Source of the DNA: Virgibacillus_F sp049310925
Lineage (GTDB): Bacteria; Bacillota; Bacilli; Bacillales; Amphibacillaceae
Assembly (NCBI RefSeq): GCF_049310925.1
Contig: NZ_JBMERP010000006.1
Location: 36,990 to 100,989 of the forward strand
Direction of reading: 5' to 3'
Length of the DNA stretch: 64,000 bases
Shown piece after piece: positions 25,977 through 33,761 of this stretch (within the stretch, counting starts at the first letter, position 1; the number at the start of each line of letters is the position of its first letter). Made by a program: the position numbers and the translations under genes. The notes beneath the pieces were generated by a model that saw only the letters and a list, made by a program, of their open reading frames with translations, was not told the DNA's origin and did no database searches.

Positions 25977-27101
25977 CTATTTAGCTGTTTCTTGAACTAT
26001 TGCAGTAATATATTCTGCAATCTTAATGAGATCATTTACAGCAATCTTTTCATTTGTTGTATGGATATCCTCATAACCAACGGCTAGATTAACAGTTGGA
26101 ATGCCATGTCCAGCAATAACATTTGCGTCACTACCTCCACCACTGGTTAATAATTCACTTTCTACACCAATAGATTTAGCAGCATTTCGTGCAATTTCTA
26201 CAACCTGATCACCAGCCACGTGTTTAAATCCGGGGTACATAATCTTAACATTAACCTCAGCTGTTCCACCATATTCTTTTGCAGCGGATTCGAAAGCTTG
26301 CTTCATCTTTTCCACTTGTTTTTCCATTTTCTCAGGTACCAATGAGCGGGCTTCCGCTAAAATTTCCACATAGTCACACACAATATTTGTTTGTTGTCCA
26401 CCTTCAAAACGGCCAATATTCGCAGTGGTCTCGTCGTCAATACGGCCTAACGGCATTTTGGCAATCGCCTTCGCAGCCAGTGTAATTGCTGACACTCCTT
26501 GTTCTGGGGCAACACCAGCATGTGCTGTTTTGCCTTTCATGATTGCAAACAGTTTGGCTTGTGTTGGCGCAGCAACAATAATATTGCCAACTTTTCCATT
26601 GCTGTCAATAGCATAGCCATATTTTGCTTTTATTAAAGTTGGATCGAGTGCCTTAGCCCCGACTAGTCCTGACTCTTCACCAGCAGTAATAATAAATTGA
26701 ACATCTCCATGATCAACATTGTTTTCTTTTAGCACACGAATCATTTCAAATATTGCGGCTAGCCCAGCCTTGTCATCAGCACCTAAAATAGTAGTGCCAT
26801 CAGACTTAATATAACCACTTTCAATAAATGGTTTTATTTTTTTACCCGGAACAACTGTATCCATATGTGAGGTAAAGTAAATTGGGTCGACATTTTCTTT
26901 TGTACCCTTCAATGTACAGATTAAGTTTCCGGCACCATGTCCAGTGATTTCTTTGCTGTTATCTTCTATCACATCTAGTCCCAGTTCTGTAAACTTCTTT
27001 TTTAATACCTCTGCAATATTAGCTTCATGTTTTGTTTCAGAATCTATTTGTACTAGCTCCAAAAATTCTTCCACAAGTCTTTCATTATTTACTGTAATCA
27101 T
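25977..27101 (-). CDS. yqjE: Tripeptidase T-like M20 peptidase (YqjE)
   Basis: Zinc-dependent aminopeptidase-like enzyme of 374 residues, M20 family, PepT-like. FTSHMDTVVPG gives His79 and Asp81; LGADDKAG contains the bridging Asp109; ITAGEESGLVG carries the catalytic Glu pair; GGGSDANV lies near the C-terminal metal ligand. It is predicted to trim small peptides in the cytosol. AGGAGG precedes the ATG. It is encoded alone, between repeat element copy 2 and dinB. Confidence 0.92.
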   Translation of the reverse strand: MITVNNERLVEEFLELVQIDSETKHEANIAEVLKKKFTELGLDVIEDNSKEITGHGAGNLICTLKGTKENVDPIYFTSHMDTVVPGKKIKPFIESGYIKSDGTTILGADDKAGLAAIFEMIRVLKENNVDHGDVQFIITAGEESGLVGAKALDPTLIKAKYGYAIDSNGKVGNIIVAAPTQAKLFAIMKGKTAHAGVAPEQGVSAITLAAKAIAKMPLGRIDDETTANIGRFEGGQQTNIVCDYVEILAEARSLVPEKMEKQVEKMKQAFESAAKEYGGTAEVNVKIMYPGFKHVAGDQVVEIARNAAKSIGVESELLTSGGGSDANVIAGHGIPTVNLAVGYEDIHTTNEKIAVNDLIKIAEYITAIVQETAK

Positions 27102-27163
27102 AGTTGCCTCCTGAATATGTTTAATTTAGCTTTTAACGTAAATTTTGTTGCTCTTTATCTTCT

Positions 27164-27583
27164 CAGTTGATACAACGCTATAGAATACACATTCCGTGGA
27201 TGCGGGAGGCTCCTGGTGCTACGTAATCAACTGTTATCCGAGAAAATCGACCGTCACGGACCCGAAATCAACCGTCGTGACCTGAGAATCAACCGTTATC
27301 CGAAAGTATCAACCGTCGCAGCCCGGGAATCAACCGTTACACGAAAATATAAACCGTCGCTTCGGAAATACACTCGCTTTCCATGGTGAACGCTTCAGCC
27401 TACTAGTGACCTAGTGAAGGCAGAAAACGTAGACTCCTGCTTAGAACAGCACGCGTCCGAAGACCCCGGAAGAAGCGCTCTTTGCTTCTGAGGAGACTGA
27501 GGCCGTGCCCGCGGAAAGCGAAGTATTCTGCCGGAATGGTGACAAAAGTATTTACTACGTCGCAGTTTATAAATTTTCTGTCA
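27164..27583 (+). repeat. Interspersed G+C-rich repeat element, copy 2, with tandem array
   Basis: Begins CAGTTGATACAA and ends TACGTCGCAGTTTATAAATT plus TTCTGTC, matching the ends of copies 1 and 3. Internal order: a short GAATACACATTCCG module, a seven-unit tandem array (27225-27365), a CGCTTTCCATGGTGAACGC module shared with copy 3, and a CTCCTGC/GAAGACC/CTGAGGCCGTGCCCGCGG module shared with copy 1. It lies between yqjE and the carboxylase gene. Open frames across it are not genes. Confidence 0.85.
27225..27365 (+). repeat. Tandem array of seven ~20.5-bp units (core ATCAACCGT)
   Basis: Seven units start with ATCAAC, ATCGAC or ATAAAC followed by CGT or TGT. Unit starts are spaced 20, 21, 21, 20, 21 and 20 bp. 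Units alternate mostly between CCGTTAnnCGA and CCGTCnnn-CCCG-like versions. There are no unique spacers. Confidence 0.85.
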
Positions 27584-27608
27584 ACAATAATTTATAAAAC
27601 ACCTTGTT

Positions 27609-29159
27609 TTATAACGGGATGTTTCCGTGTTTTTTCTTTGGACGTTCTTCTTGCTTATTATAAAGCATTTCTAACGCTTGAATCAGTTTTACGCGAGTTT
27701 CCCGTGGATCAATAACATCATCAATCATACCAAGACCAGCAGCAATATATGGATTAGCAAACTTTTCACGATAGGTATCAATTTTATTCTGCCTAGTAGC
27801 CTCTGGATCTTCACTTTCTGAGATTTCTTTAGCAAAAATAATGTTGGCTGCACCTTCAGGACCCATAACTGCTATTTCCGCGTTTGGCCATGCATAAACA
27901 AGGTCTGCCCCAATAGATTTACTGTTTAGTGCAACATAAGCTCCACCAAATGCTTTTCTTGTTATAACTGTAATTTTAGGGACTGTCGCTTCAGAATAAG
28001 CGTAAAGGATTTTGGCTCCATGACGAATGATGCCACCATGTTCTTGTTTAACTCCTGGAAAAAACCCGGTAACATCCTCAAAGGTAATCAACGCGATATT
28101 AAACGAATCACAAAAACGGATAAATCGAGCAGCTTTATCACTAGAATCAATATCGAGTCCACCAGCTAAATATTTTGGCTGATTACATACAAGTCCAACA
28201 GTTTGTCCATTAATTTGGGAAAAGCCAACTACAATATTTTTTGCAAAATCTTTATGTATCTCGAAAAAACTGTCCTTGTCCACGACTTGTTCAATAACTC
28301 GCTTAACGTCGTAAGGGCGTGTTGAATCAAATGGAACAATATCTGTTAGCTCATCCCTAACATTATCGTCCACTTCTTCTAACTTTTTCAAGGCCGGTTT
28401 TTCTTGATTATTCGCAGGTAGATACGCAAGTAAGTCACGGACCGCATCCAGTGCTTCTTCTTCAGTTGAGGCTTTTATATGTGCATTTCCGCTCTTGGAA
28501 TTATGTACATCTGCGCCACCTAACCCTTCAGAAGTTATCTTTTCTCCTGTGACTGTTTCAATCACCTTTGGACCAGTTATAAACATTTGAGATGTTTTTT
28601 CAACCATTATTACAAAATCTGTGATTGCTGGTGAGTAAACAGCTCCCCCTGCACTTGGTCCAAGGATTACCGAAATCTGAGGAATCACGCCTGAATAAAT
28701 TGAGTTCCGATAAAATACCTGACCATACCCATCAAGTGATGATACTCCTTCTTGAATCCTAGCGCCTCCGGAATCATTTAGACCAATAAAAGGTACACCA
28801 TTTTTTGCAGCCAGATCCATAACTGCCGCTATTTTTTTACCGTGCATCTCCCCCAGAGCACCACCGTAAACAGTGAAATCCTGGGCAAACAAATAAATTG
28901 GCTTACCATTTATTTTACCGTACCCTGTTACAACACCTTCACCTTTTGCACTAGATGTATCCATTCCATAGCCAGATTCCCTATGTTCCATAAAAGGGTT
29001 TAATTCAACAAATGACCCATCATCCAAAAGATAGTCGATGCGTTCTCTTGCAGTCTTTTTACCCTTTGCATGTTGTTTTTCAATACGTTCATCACCACCG
29101 CCAAGTTCAACCTGTCTCCGCTTATCGTACAACTCACTTATTTTATCAAAAATATCCAT
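27609..29159 (-). CDS. Propionyl-CoA carboxylase, carboxyltransferase (beta) subunit, YqjD-like
   Basis: A 516-residue biotin-dependent carboxyltransferase. The N-terminal half has GGALGEMHGKKI and the acyl-CoA oxyanion loop DSGGARIQEGV; the C-terminal half has TFEDVTGFFPGVKQEHGG and the second oxyanion loop RKAFGGAYVALNSK. It transfers CO2 from carboxybiotin to propionyl-CoA to make (S)-methylmalonyl-CoA. Its partners downstream in the pathway, epimerase and mutase, are encoded immediately upstream, which makes propionyl-CoA the likely substrate. No biotin carboxylase gene lies in this operon, so it must use one encoded elsewhere. The gap to the preceding gene is 2 bp. Confidence 0.93.
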   Translation of the reverse strand: MDIFDKISELYDKRRQVELGGGDERIEKQHAKGKKTARERIDYLLDDGSFVELNPFMEHRESGYGMDTSSAKGEGVVTGYGKINGKPIYLFAQDFTVYGGALGEMHGKKIAAVMDLAAKNGVPFIGLNDSGGARIQEGVSSLDGYGQVFYRNSIYSGVIPQISVILGPSAGGAVYSPAITDFVIMVEKTSQMFITGPKVIETVTGEKITSEGLGGADVHNSKSGNAHIKASTEEEALDAVRDLLAYLPANNQEKPALKKLEEVDDNVRDELTDIVPFDSTRPYDVKRVIEQVVDKDSFFEIHKDFAKNIVVGFSQINGQTVGLVCNQPKYLAGGLDIDSSDKAARFIRFCDSFNIALITFEDVTGFFPGVKQEHGGIIRHGAKILYAYSEATVPKITVITRKAFGGAYVALNSKSIGADLVYAWPNAEIAVMGPEGAANIIFAKEISESEDPEATRQNKIDTYREKFANPYIAAGLGMIDDVIDPRETRVKLIQALEMLYNKQEERPKKKHGNIPL

Positions 29160-29161
29160 AC

Positions 29162-29983
29162 TTACTCACTTCCCTTTACTGGTTGACTCAATTCAAATAA
29201 GACGCCACCTGCTGCTTTTGGGTGAATGAAAGCAATTTCGCTATTATGTGCACCAGGCTTTGCTTGTTCGTTAATTAGCTTAACACCATCTGCTTTGTAC
29301 TGTTCTAGTCTTGCTTTGATATTGTCCACTTCTAATGCAATATGGTGAATCCCTTCACCTTTTTTATCGATAAATTTTTGAATTGCTGAATTTACTGATA
29401 AAGGCTCTAACAACTCAAAACGTGTTTCTCCAATTTTTAAAAATGCTACTTTGACATCTTCTGAGTCTACTGTTTCTACTCCTTCAAGCTCAAGCCCTAG
29501 TGTATGAGAATAAAATGGCATAGCTTGATCTATTGATTGAACAGCTATCCCGATATGGGCAATTTTTGCAGGCTTCTTAACAACTGTCGAATCAGGGTCT
29601 ACTAATTGTTTAATATAGTTTGCGAGTACATCAGTAGAAGATCCACTTGTGAAAATTTGATCAATTCCTTTTTCCTTCAAAAATGGGATATCTTCAGTAG
29701 GGATAACACCGCCTCCTACAACTGGAATATCACTTGCATTTCGTTTCACAAGCTCTTCTACTACTTTAGGAAACAATGAGCGATGCGCTCCAGACAAGGA
29801 GGAAAGTCCAATGACATCAACATCCTCCTGCACCGCAGCCTGGGCAATTTGTACAGGTGTTTGTCTAAGCCCAGTATAAATAACTTCCATTCCGTGATCA
29901 CGTAATGCTTGTGCAATAATTAAAGCTCCCCGGTCGTGTCCATCCAACCCCGGCTTTGCAATTAATACTCGAATTTTACGCAT
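29162..29983 (-). CDS. Fusion: cobalamin-binding subunit of methylmalonyl-CoA mutase + methylmalonyl-CoA epimerase
   Basis: A 273-residue fusion of two enzymes. Residues 1 to about 135 are the B12-binding domain of methylmalonyl-CoA mutase: KPGLDGHDRGA holds D-x-H-x-x-G with His16 as lower cobalt ligand, followed by GLSSLSGAH and VVGGGVIP. Residues about 140-273 are a VOC-fold epimerase: AHIGIAVQSIDQAMPFY, GEGIHHIALEVDNI and the closing GGVLFELSQP with metal-binding Glu. In most organisms the B12 domain is fused to the mutase and the epimerase is separate. Genes on both sides (mutase catalytic subunit 15 bp upstream, carboxylase 2 bp downstream) fit the same pathway. Confidence 0.92.
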   Translation of the reverse strand: MRKIRVLIAKPGLDGHDRGALIIAQALRDHGMEVIYTGLRQTPVQIAQAAVQEDVDVIGLSSLSGAHRSLFPKVVEELVKRNASDIPVVGGGVIPTEDIPFLKEKGIDQIFTSGSSTDVLANYIKQLVDPDSTVVKKPAKIAHIGIAVQSIDQAMPFYSHTLGLELEGVETVDSEDVKVAFLKIGETRFELLEPLSVNSAIQKFIDKKGEGIHHIALEVDNIKARLEQYKADGVKLINEQAKPGAHNSEIAFIHPKAAGGVLFELSQPVKGSE

Positions 29984-29998
29984 GTGTCTCTCCCCTTC

Positions 29999-31654
29999 TT
30001 ACATTCCTGTGTATTCACCAAATTCATCTCGTAATACGTTACAAATTTCCCCAACTGTCGCGTACGCTTTAACAGCTTTAAGTATATGCGGAATTAGATT
30101 TGCATCTTGAATTTTTGCTTGTTCTCCCAATGTGTGAAGCAATTTATCTACTCTTTCCTGATTTCGTTCCTGACGAATCTTTGCAAGTGAATCAATTTGT
30201 GCTTGCTCCAATGCCTCGTCAACCTTTAATAGATCAGGATTCACTTCCTCTTCCAACCGATATTTATTCAAACCTACAATTACTTCTTCTTCTCTTTCGA
30301 TTTGTTTTTGTGTTTCATAGGCGTTGTGATGAATTTCACGCTGCATAAAGCCCTCTTCAACTGCCTGTACTGCGCCACCTATATCTTTTATTTGCTGTAA
30401 GTATTTATTTACTTCCTCTTCCATCTTGTTTGTTAGTTCTTCTACATAATAGGAACCACCCAGCGGATCAACAGTATCAGCAACTCCACTTTCATTTGCA
30501 ATTATTTGTTGTGTGCGAAGCGCTATCCGAGCAGACTCTTCAGTTGGTAATGACAATGCTTCATCACGGGAATTAGTATGCAAACTTTGTGTTCCTCCCA
30601 TTACAGCCGCAAGGGCCTGCAATGTAACACGAACAACATTATTATCTGGTTGCTGTGCTGTAAGCGTAGATCCACCTGTTTGAGTGTGAAAACGCAATTT
30701 CCAGCTTTTTGGATCTTTTGCATGATATTCTTCTTTCATAATTTTAGCCCAGATTCGACGTGCAGCGCGGAACTTTGCAATCTCTTCGAAAAAATTATTA
30801 TGTGCGTTAAAGAAAAAGGCTAGTCTTGGCGCAAAAGCATCGATATCCATACCTGATTCTAGTGCAGCATCAACATATGCCATGCCATTTGCAATTGTAA
30901 ATGCCAATTCCTGTACCGCTGTTGAACCAGCTTCTCTAATATGGTATCCAGAAATACTTATCGTGTTAAATTTCATTTCTTTTTCCTGGCAGTATTGGAA
31001 AATATTAGTTATAAGGCGCATGGATGCTTTTGGTGGATAAATGTATGTACCGCGAGCAATATACTCTTTTAAGATATCATTTTGAATCGTCCCAGTTAAT
31101 TTTTCAATCGGAACTCCCTGCTTCTCACCAACTGCAATATACATACATAAAAGTACCGATGCAGGTGCATTAATTGTCATCGATGTACTTACCTGATCAA
31201 GTGGAATTTTATCCAACAACTGCTCCATGTCATGAAGGGAATCTATAGCTACGCCTACTTTTCCAACCTCTCCCTCAGACATTATGTCGTCAGAATCATA
31301 CCCTATTTGTGTTGGTAAATCAAAAGCAACGGATAACCCTGTTTGACCTTGTTCCAACAAATACCTGAATCGTTTATTTGTCTCTTCGGCAGAACCAAAT
31401 CCCGCATATTGCCGCATGGTCCAAAATCTACTGCGATACATGGTTGGCTGGATACCACGTGTAAATGGATATTCCCCTGGAAAACCAATTTCACCTTCAT
31501 ATTTTTCATTAACTTCTGGATAATGTAATCTTTCAACTTCTATTTCTGATGATGTGGTGAAACTATTCTTTCGTTCGGGAAAGCGCTTAATTGTTTTGTC
31601 TACTGATTTATTCCATCTTCCCTCTGCTGAAGAGTTAGATTCGTTATTATCCAT
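29999..31654 (-). CDS. Methylmalonyl-CoA mutase, catalytic (substrate-binding) subunit
   Basis: A 551-residue protein covering only the TIM-barrel domain of methylmalonyl-CoA mutase. Family segments: FTRGIQPTMYRSRFWTMRQYAGF, GLSVAFDLPTQIGYDSD, TISGYHIREAGSTAVQE and RFHTQTGGSTLTAQQP. It converts (R)-methylmalonyl-CoA to succinyl-CoA with adenosylcobalamin, which must be supplied by the B12 domain encoded next door. It ends near residue 551, where one-chain mutases would continue into the B12 domain, so this is a split enzyme and not a truncation. It heads the three-gene propionyl-CoA operon. Confidence 0.93.
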   Translation of the reverse strand: MDNNESNSSAEGRWNKSVDKTIKRFPERKNSFTTSSEIEVERLHYPEVNEKYEGEIGFPGEYPFTRGIQPTMYRSRFWTMRQYAGFGSAEETNKRFRYLLEQGQTGLSVAFDLPTQIGYDSDDIMSEGEVGKVGVAIDSLHDMEQLLDKIPLDQVSTSMTINAPASVLLCMYIAVGEKQGVPIEKLTGTIQNDILKEYIARGTYIYPPKASMRLITNIFQYCQEKEMKFNTISISGYHIREAGSTAVQELAFTIANGMAYVDAALESGMDIDAFAPRLAFFFNAHNNFFEEIAKFRAARRIWAKIMKEEYHAKDPKSWKLRFHTQTGGSTLTAQQPDNNVVRVTLQALAAVMGGTQSLHTNSRDEALSLPTEESARIALRTQQIIANESGVADTVDPLGGSYYVEELTNKMEEEVNKYLQQIKDIGGAVQAVEEGFMQREIHHNAYETQKQIEREEEVIVGLNKYRLEEEVNPDLLKVDEALEQAQIDSLAKIRQERNQERVDKLLHTLGEQAKIQDANLIPHILKAVKAYATVGEICNVLRDEFGEYTGM

Positions 31655-31681
31655 ATGGTATTGGCCCCCAATATAATTATT

Positions 31682-31710
31682 AATGTATATTTTTAAGACT
31701 AATTCTTCAA
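31682..31710 (-). promoter_or_regulatory. Candidate promoter of the mutase operon
   Basis: On the minus strand TTGAAG, a 17-bp spacer and TACATT lie about 30 bp upstream of the mutase start codon. Confidence 0.5.
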
Positions 31711-31716
31711 ATTCAC

Positions 31717-31745
31717 TTGTCCAAACACATAAAAAAAGATAAAAT
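31717..31745 (+). promoter_or_regulatory. Sigma-A promoter of the Prli42-like gene
   Basis: TTGTCC, a 17-bp spacer and TAAAAT are followed about 35 bp later by the GTG start codon. Confidence 0.6.
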
Positions 31746-31779
31746 ATAACTAGTAATGGTTTCTTAAGGAGGATTAACT

Positions 31780-31920
31780 GTGGCTAACAATCAAACTAAA
31801 ACGCATACGCATAGAAAACCGTCTAAGCGAGACCGTAGATTAAAAGTAATTATCTACATTATGATACTTGCTATGGTATTAACAACAGTAACTACTGGTT
31901 TAGCACTTTTTGTAAACTAA
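31780..31920 (+). CDS. Prli42-like single-span mini-protein (DUF4044 family)
   Basis: A 46-residue protein starting at GTG, placed by AAGGAGGA eight bases upstream. It has a very basic N-terminus (THRKPSKRDRRLK) and one membrane helix (VIIYIMILAMVLTTVTTGLALF) ending in Phe-Val-Asn. The pattern basic stretch, IxxIMxLxMxxTT, small residues, LFx matches Prli42, the 31-residue Listeria protein that tethers the stressosome to the membrane; this copy has about 15 extra N-terminal residues. It has its own promoter and terminator. The assignment is from memory of the family pattern. Confidence 0.75.
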   Translation: MANNQTKTHTHRKPSKRDRRLKVIIYIMILAMVLTTVTTGLALFVN

Positions 31921-31940
31921 CAATAAATAATTCGAGTAAA

Positions 31941-31966
31941 GCCGGGATAACTTATCCCGGTTTTAT
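31941..31966 (+). terminator. Terminator of the Prli42-like gene
   Basis: GCCGGGATAACTTATCCCGG folds into a stem of about 8 bp followed by TTTTATT. Confidence 0.8.
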
Positions 31967-32067
31967 TATTGTTTAGGAAACTATAGATTTCAAAGGCTGT
32001 TGATTCGGCAATAAACAGCTATTAAAACTATTATTTTTTTAAAATCTTCTGCTATCCACTTATTAGG

Positions 32068-33063
32068 TCAACCTCTACCAGAGCGAGCGGATTGCACTTT
32101 TGTTTTTTTACTTACTACGTCACTCTCTTTAAATTTCTTTTTGATAATCAGATAATCCTCTATTTCTCGAAGTAATCGAAACAGATTAGCTCTTGTTTCA
32201 AATTCTTCCCTTGTTGTTGGCAATTCTTCATTGTCAAATTCAATCTGTAATTCATTCAGCCTATCCAAGAAAATAGAAGCCGTATTACCAGGATGAACTG
32301 CTTTAGATAACCTTTCAAAAAATAATGAGATAGTGACGGATAAATGATCGGTTTTAGGCAGTTTACTTACTAGTGGCAACATTTTTTTCAAAAGCTCAAA
32401 TTGTTTTTTACGCATCTTAAAATAATCATAATAAGGGTGGTTTGATCGTAACAAATGGTTCTCTCGATCAAGCGATACGAGGTTGTCAGCCTCTTCCAGA
32501 ATTTCTTCTGTTCTAGTTAATTCCTTCCCATCCCAAATTACATCTTTATCACATATGTATAGCGAAATTTCCTTTAGAATCACCTGAAAATTATCTTCTA
32601 ATTCAACTTGTTTCTTTTTAAGTTTATTATCTAAACTAGGCATATATAGATTTAATAGTAGTGCAGTACCAACACCCACGATAATGAGTAAAAATTGATC
32701 TACAATAAATGCTAAAGAGATTTGCCCAAGGCTATACAGGTTTAAAATAATAACAGAACTTGTTGCAATACCAGGTGAAATATTCAGATAAACAGTAATC
32801 GGAATAAATAATGCGAAAACTAATCCTACCACAACTGTATTGTAGCCCATTGTTTCAAAGAACACGTATGAAAACAATATTGCAATCGTACACGCTAAAA
32901 ATCTGTGCCATGCACTTAAAACAGATTTTTTTCTTGATGGTTGTATACACAATAAAGTTAGTATCCCTGCTGAAAGAAAATTGGTTAAACCTAGTACCTG
33001 AGCAATCGAAATTGCAAGCGGAGTACCGATCGCAGTTTTTATAGTTCGATAGCCAATTTTCAA
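32068..33063 (-). CDS. yqjA: Aromatic acid exporter family protein YqjA (FUSC-like)
   Basis: A 331-residue membrane protein. The first 150 residues hold four to five hydrophobic helices and begin with KIGYRTIKTAIGTPLAISIAQ, the typical start of ArAE_1 (DUF939) proteins; the remaining 180 residues are a charged, helical cytoplasmic domain. The family is related to p-hydroxybenzoate efflux proteins such as AaeB, but the B. subtilis member has no proven substrate. It lies between the Prli42-like gene and brxB as an independent unit. Confidence 0.87.
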   Translation of the reverse strand: MKIGYRTIKTAIGTPLAISIAQVLGLTNFLSAGILTLLCIQPSRKKSVLSAWHRFLACTIAILFSYVFFETMGYNTVVVGLVFALFIPITVYLNISPGIATSSVIILNLYSLGQISLAFIVDQFLLIIVGVGTALLLNLYMPSLDNKLKKKQVELEDNFQVILKEISLYICDKDVIWDGKELTRTEEILEEADNLVSLDRENHLLRSNHPYYDYFKMRKKQFELLKKMLPLVSKLPKTDHLSVTISLFFERLSKAVHPGNTASIFLDRLNELQIEFDNEELPTTREEFETRANLFRLLREIEDYLIIKKKFKESDVVSKKTKVQSARSGRG

Positions 33064-33187
33064 AGTAAATTCTCCTTCTTCTTTAAGTCAGACTCTGTGG
33101 TTAATCCATCTAGTTTGACGAGCATTAAACCTCTTGGATAAAGGGAGATTATCTATACCCGAACTAGCCAGCTTAGTTAAGCTTAAG

Positions 33188-33226
33188 AAAATGAGGCTGA
33201 CCCGAAAAAATAGAGACAGCCTCATC
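33188..33226 (-). terminator. Terminator of brxB
   Basis: A 9-bp stem ATGAGGCTG / CAGCCTCAT with a 17-nt loop lies just after the brxB stop codon; on the minus strand it is followed by TTTTC. Confidence 0.7.
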
Positions 33227-33240
33227 ATTACTAGATTGAA

Positions 33241-33672
33241 TTATACTTCTTCACAGTTTTCGTCAAATACTTTTTGAAGTTTACCTACTACGTCTACAGC
33301 TGTAAACCCTTCAATATCATGACGCTCTAACATAGTAACAATTTTTCCATCTCTTAAAAATGCAAATGATGGAGATGAAGGTGGGAATCCTTCGAAATAT
33401 TGACGTGCTTTTTCTGTAGCTTCTTTATCTTGTCCTGCGAAAACAGTTACAAGATGATCAGGTCGCTTATCGTAATGTATTGCATTAGCTGCTGCAGGTC
33501 TAGCAACGCCACCAGCACAACCACATACTGAGTTAATCATTACCAGCGTAGTGCCTTCTCGTTTCATTGCAGAATCTACGTCTTCTACTGTTGACAACTC
33601 TTCATATCCTGCTTCTCTTATATCTGAACGTGCGACATCAACGACATCGTTCATAAATAGGTTAAAGTCCAT
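33241..33672 (-). CDS. brxB: Bacilliredoxin BrxB (YqiW)
   Basis: A 143-residue BrxA/BrxB-family thiol-disulfide protein. NSVCGCAGGVARPAA contains the CGC active site that removes bacillithiol from S-bacillithiolated proteins. The upstream ATG at 33684 directly abuts AAAAGGGG, leaving no spacer, so the ATG at 33672, giving MDFNLFMNDVV, is preferred; the difference is four residues. It lies just downstream of bkdB, as yqiW does in B. subtilis. Cytosolic redox repair role is from the family. Confidence 0.93.
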   Translation of the reverse strand: MDFNLFMNDVVDVARSDIREAGYEELSTVEDVDSAMKREGTTLVMINSVCGCAGGVARPAAANAIHYDKRPDHLVTVFAGQDKEATEKARQYFEGFPPSSPSFAFLRDGKIVTMLERHDIEGFTAVDVVGKLQKVFDENCEEV

Positions 33673-33761
33673 TTGAACATCCATCCCCTTTTAATTAGTA
33701 GTATCTAAACTATCTCTAGCTTATCAATTTTAAGGCAAGATTTCAATTCAAACTAACTGAC

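Noticed and set aside
27225..27365. CRISPR array
   Set aside because: Units are about 20 bp, directly adjacent, vary in sequence and have no unique spacers; no cas genes are near.
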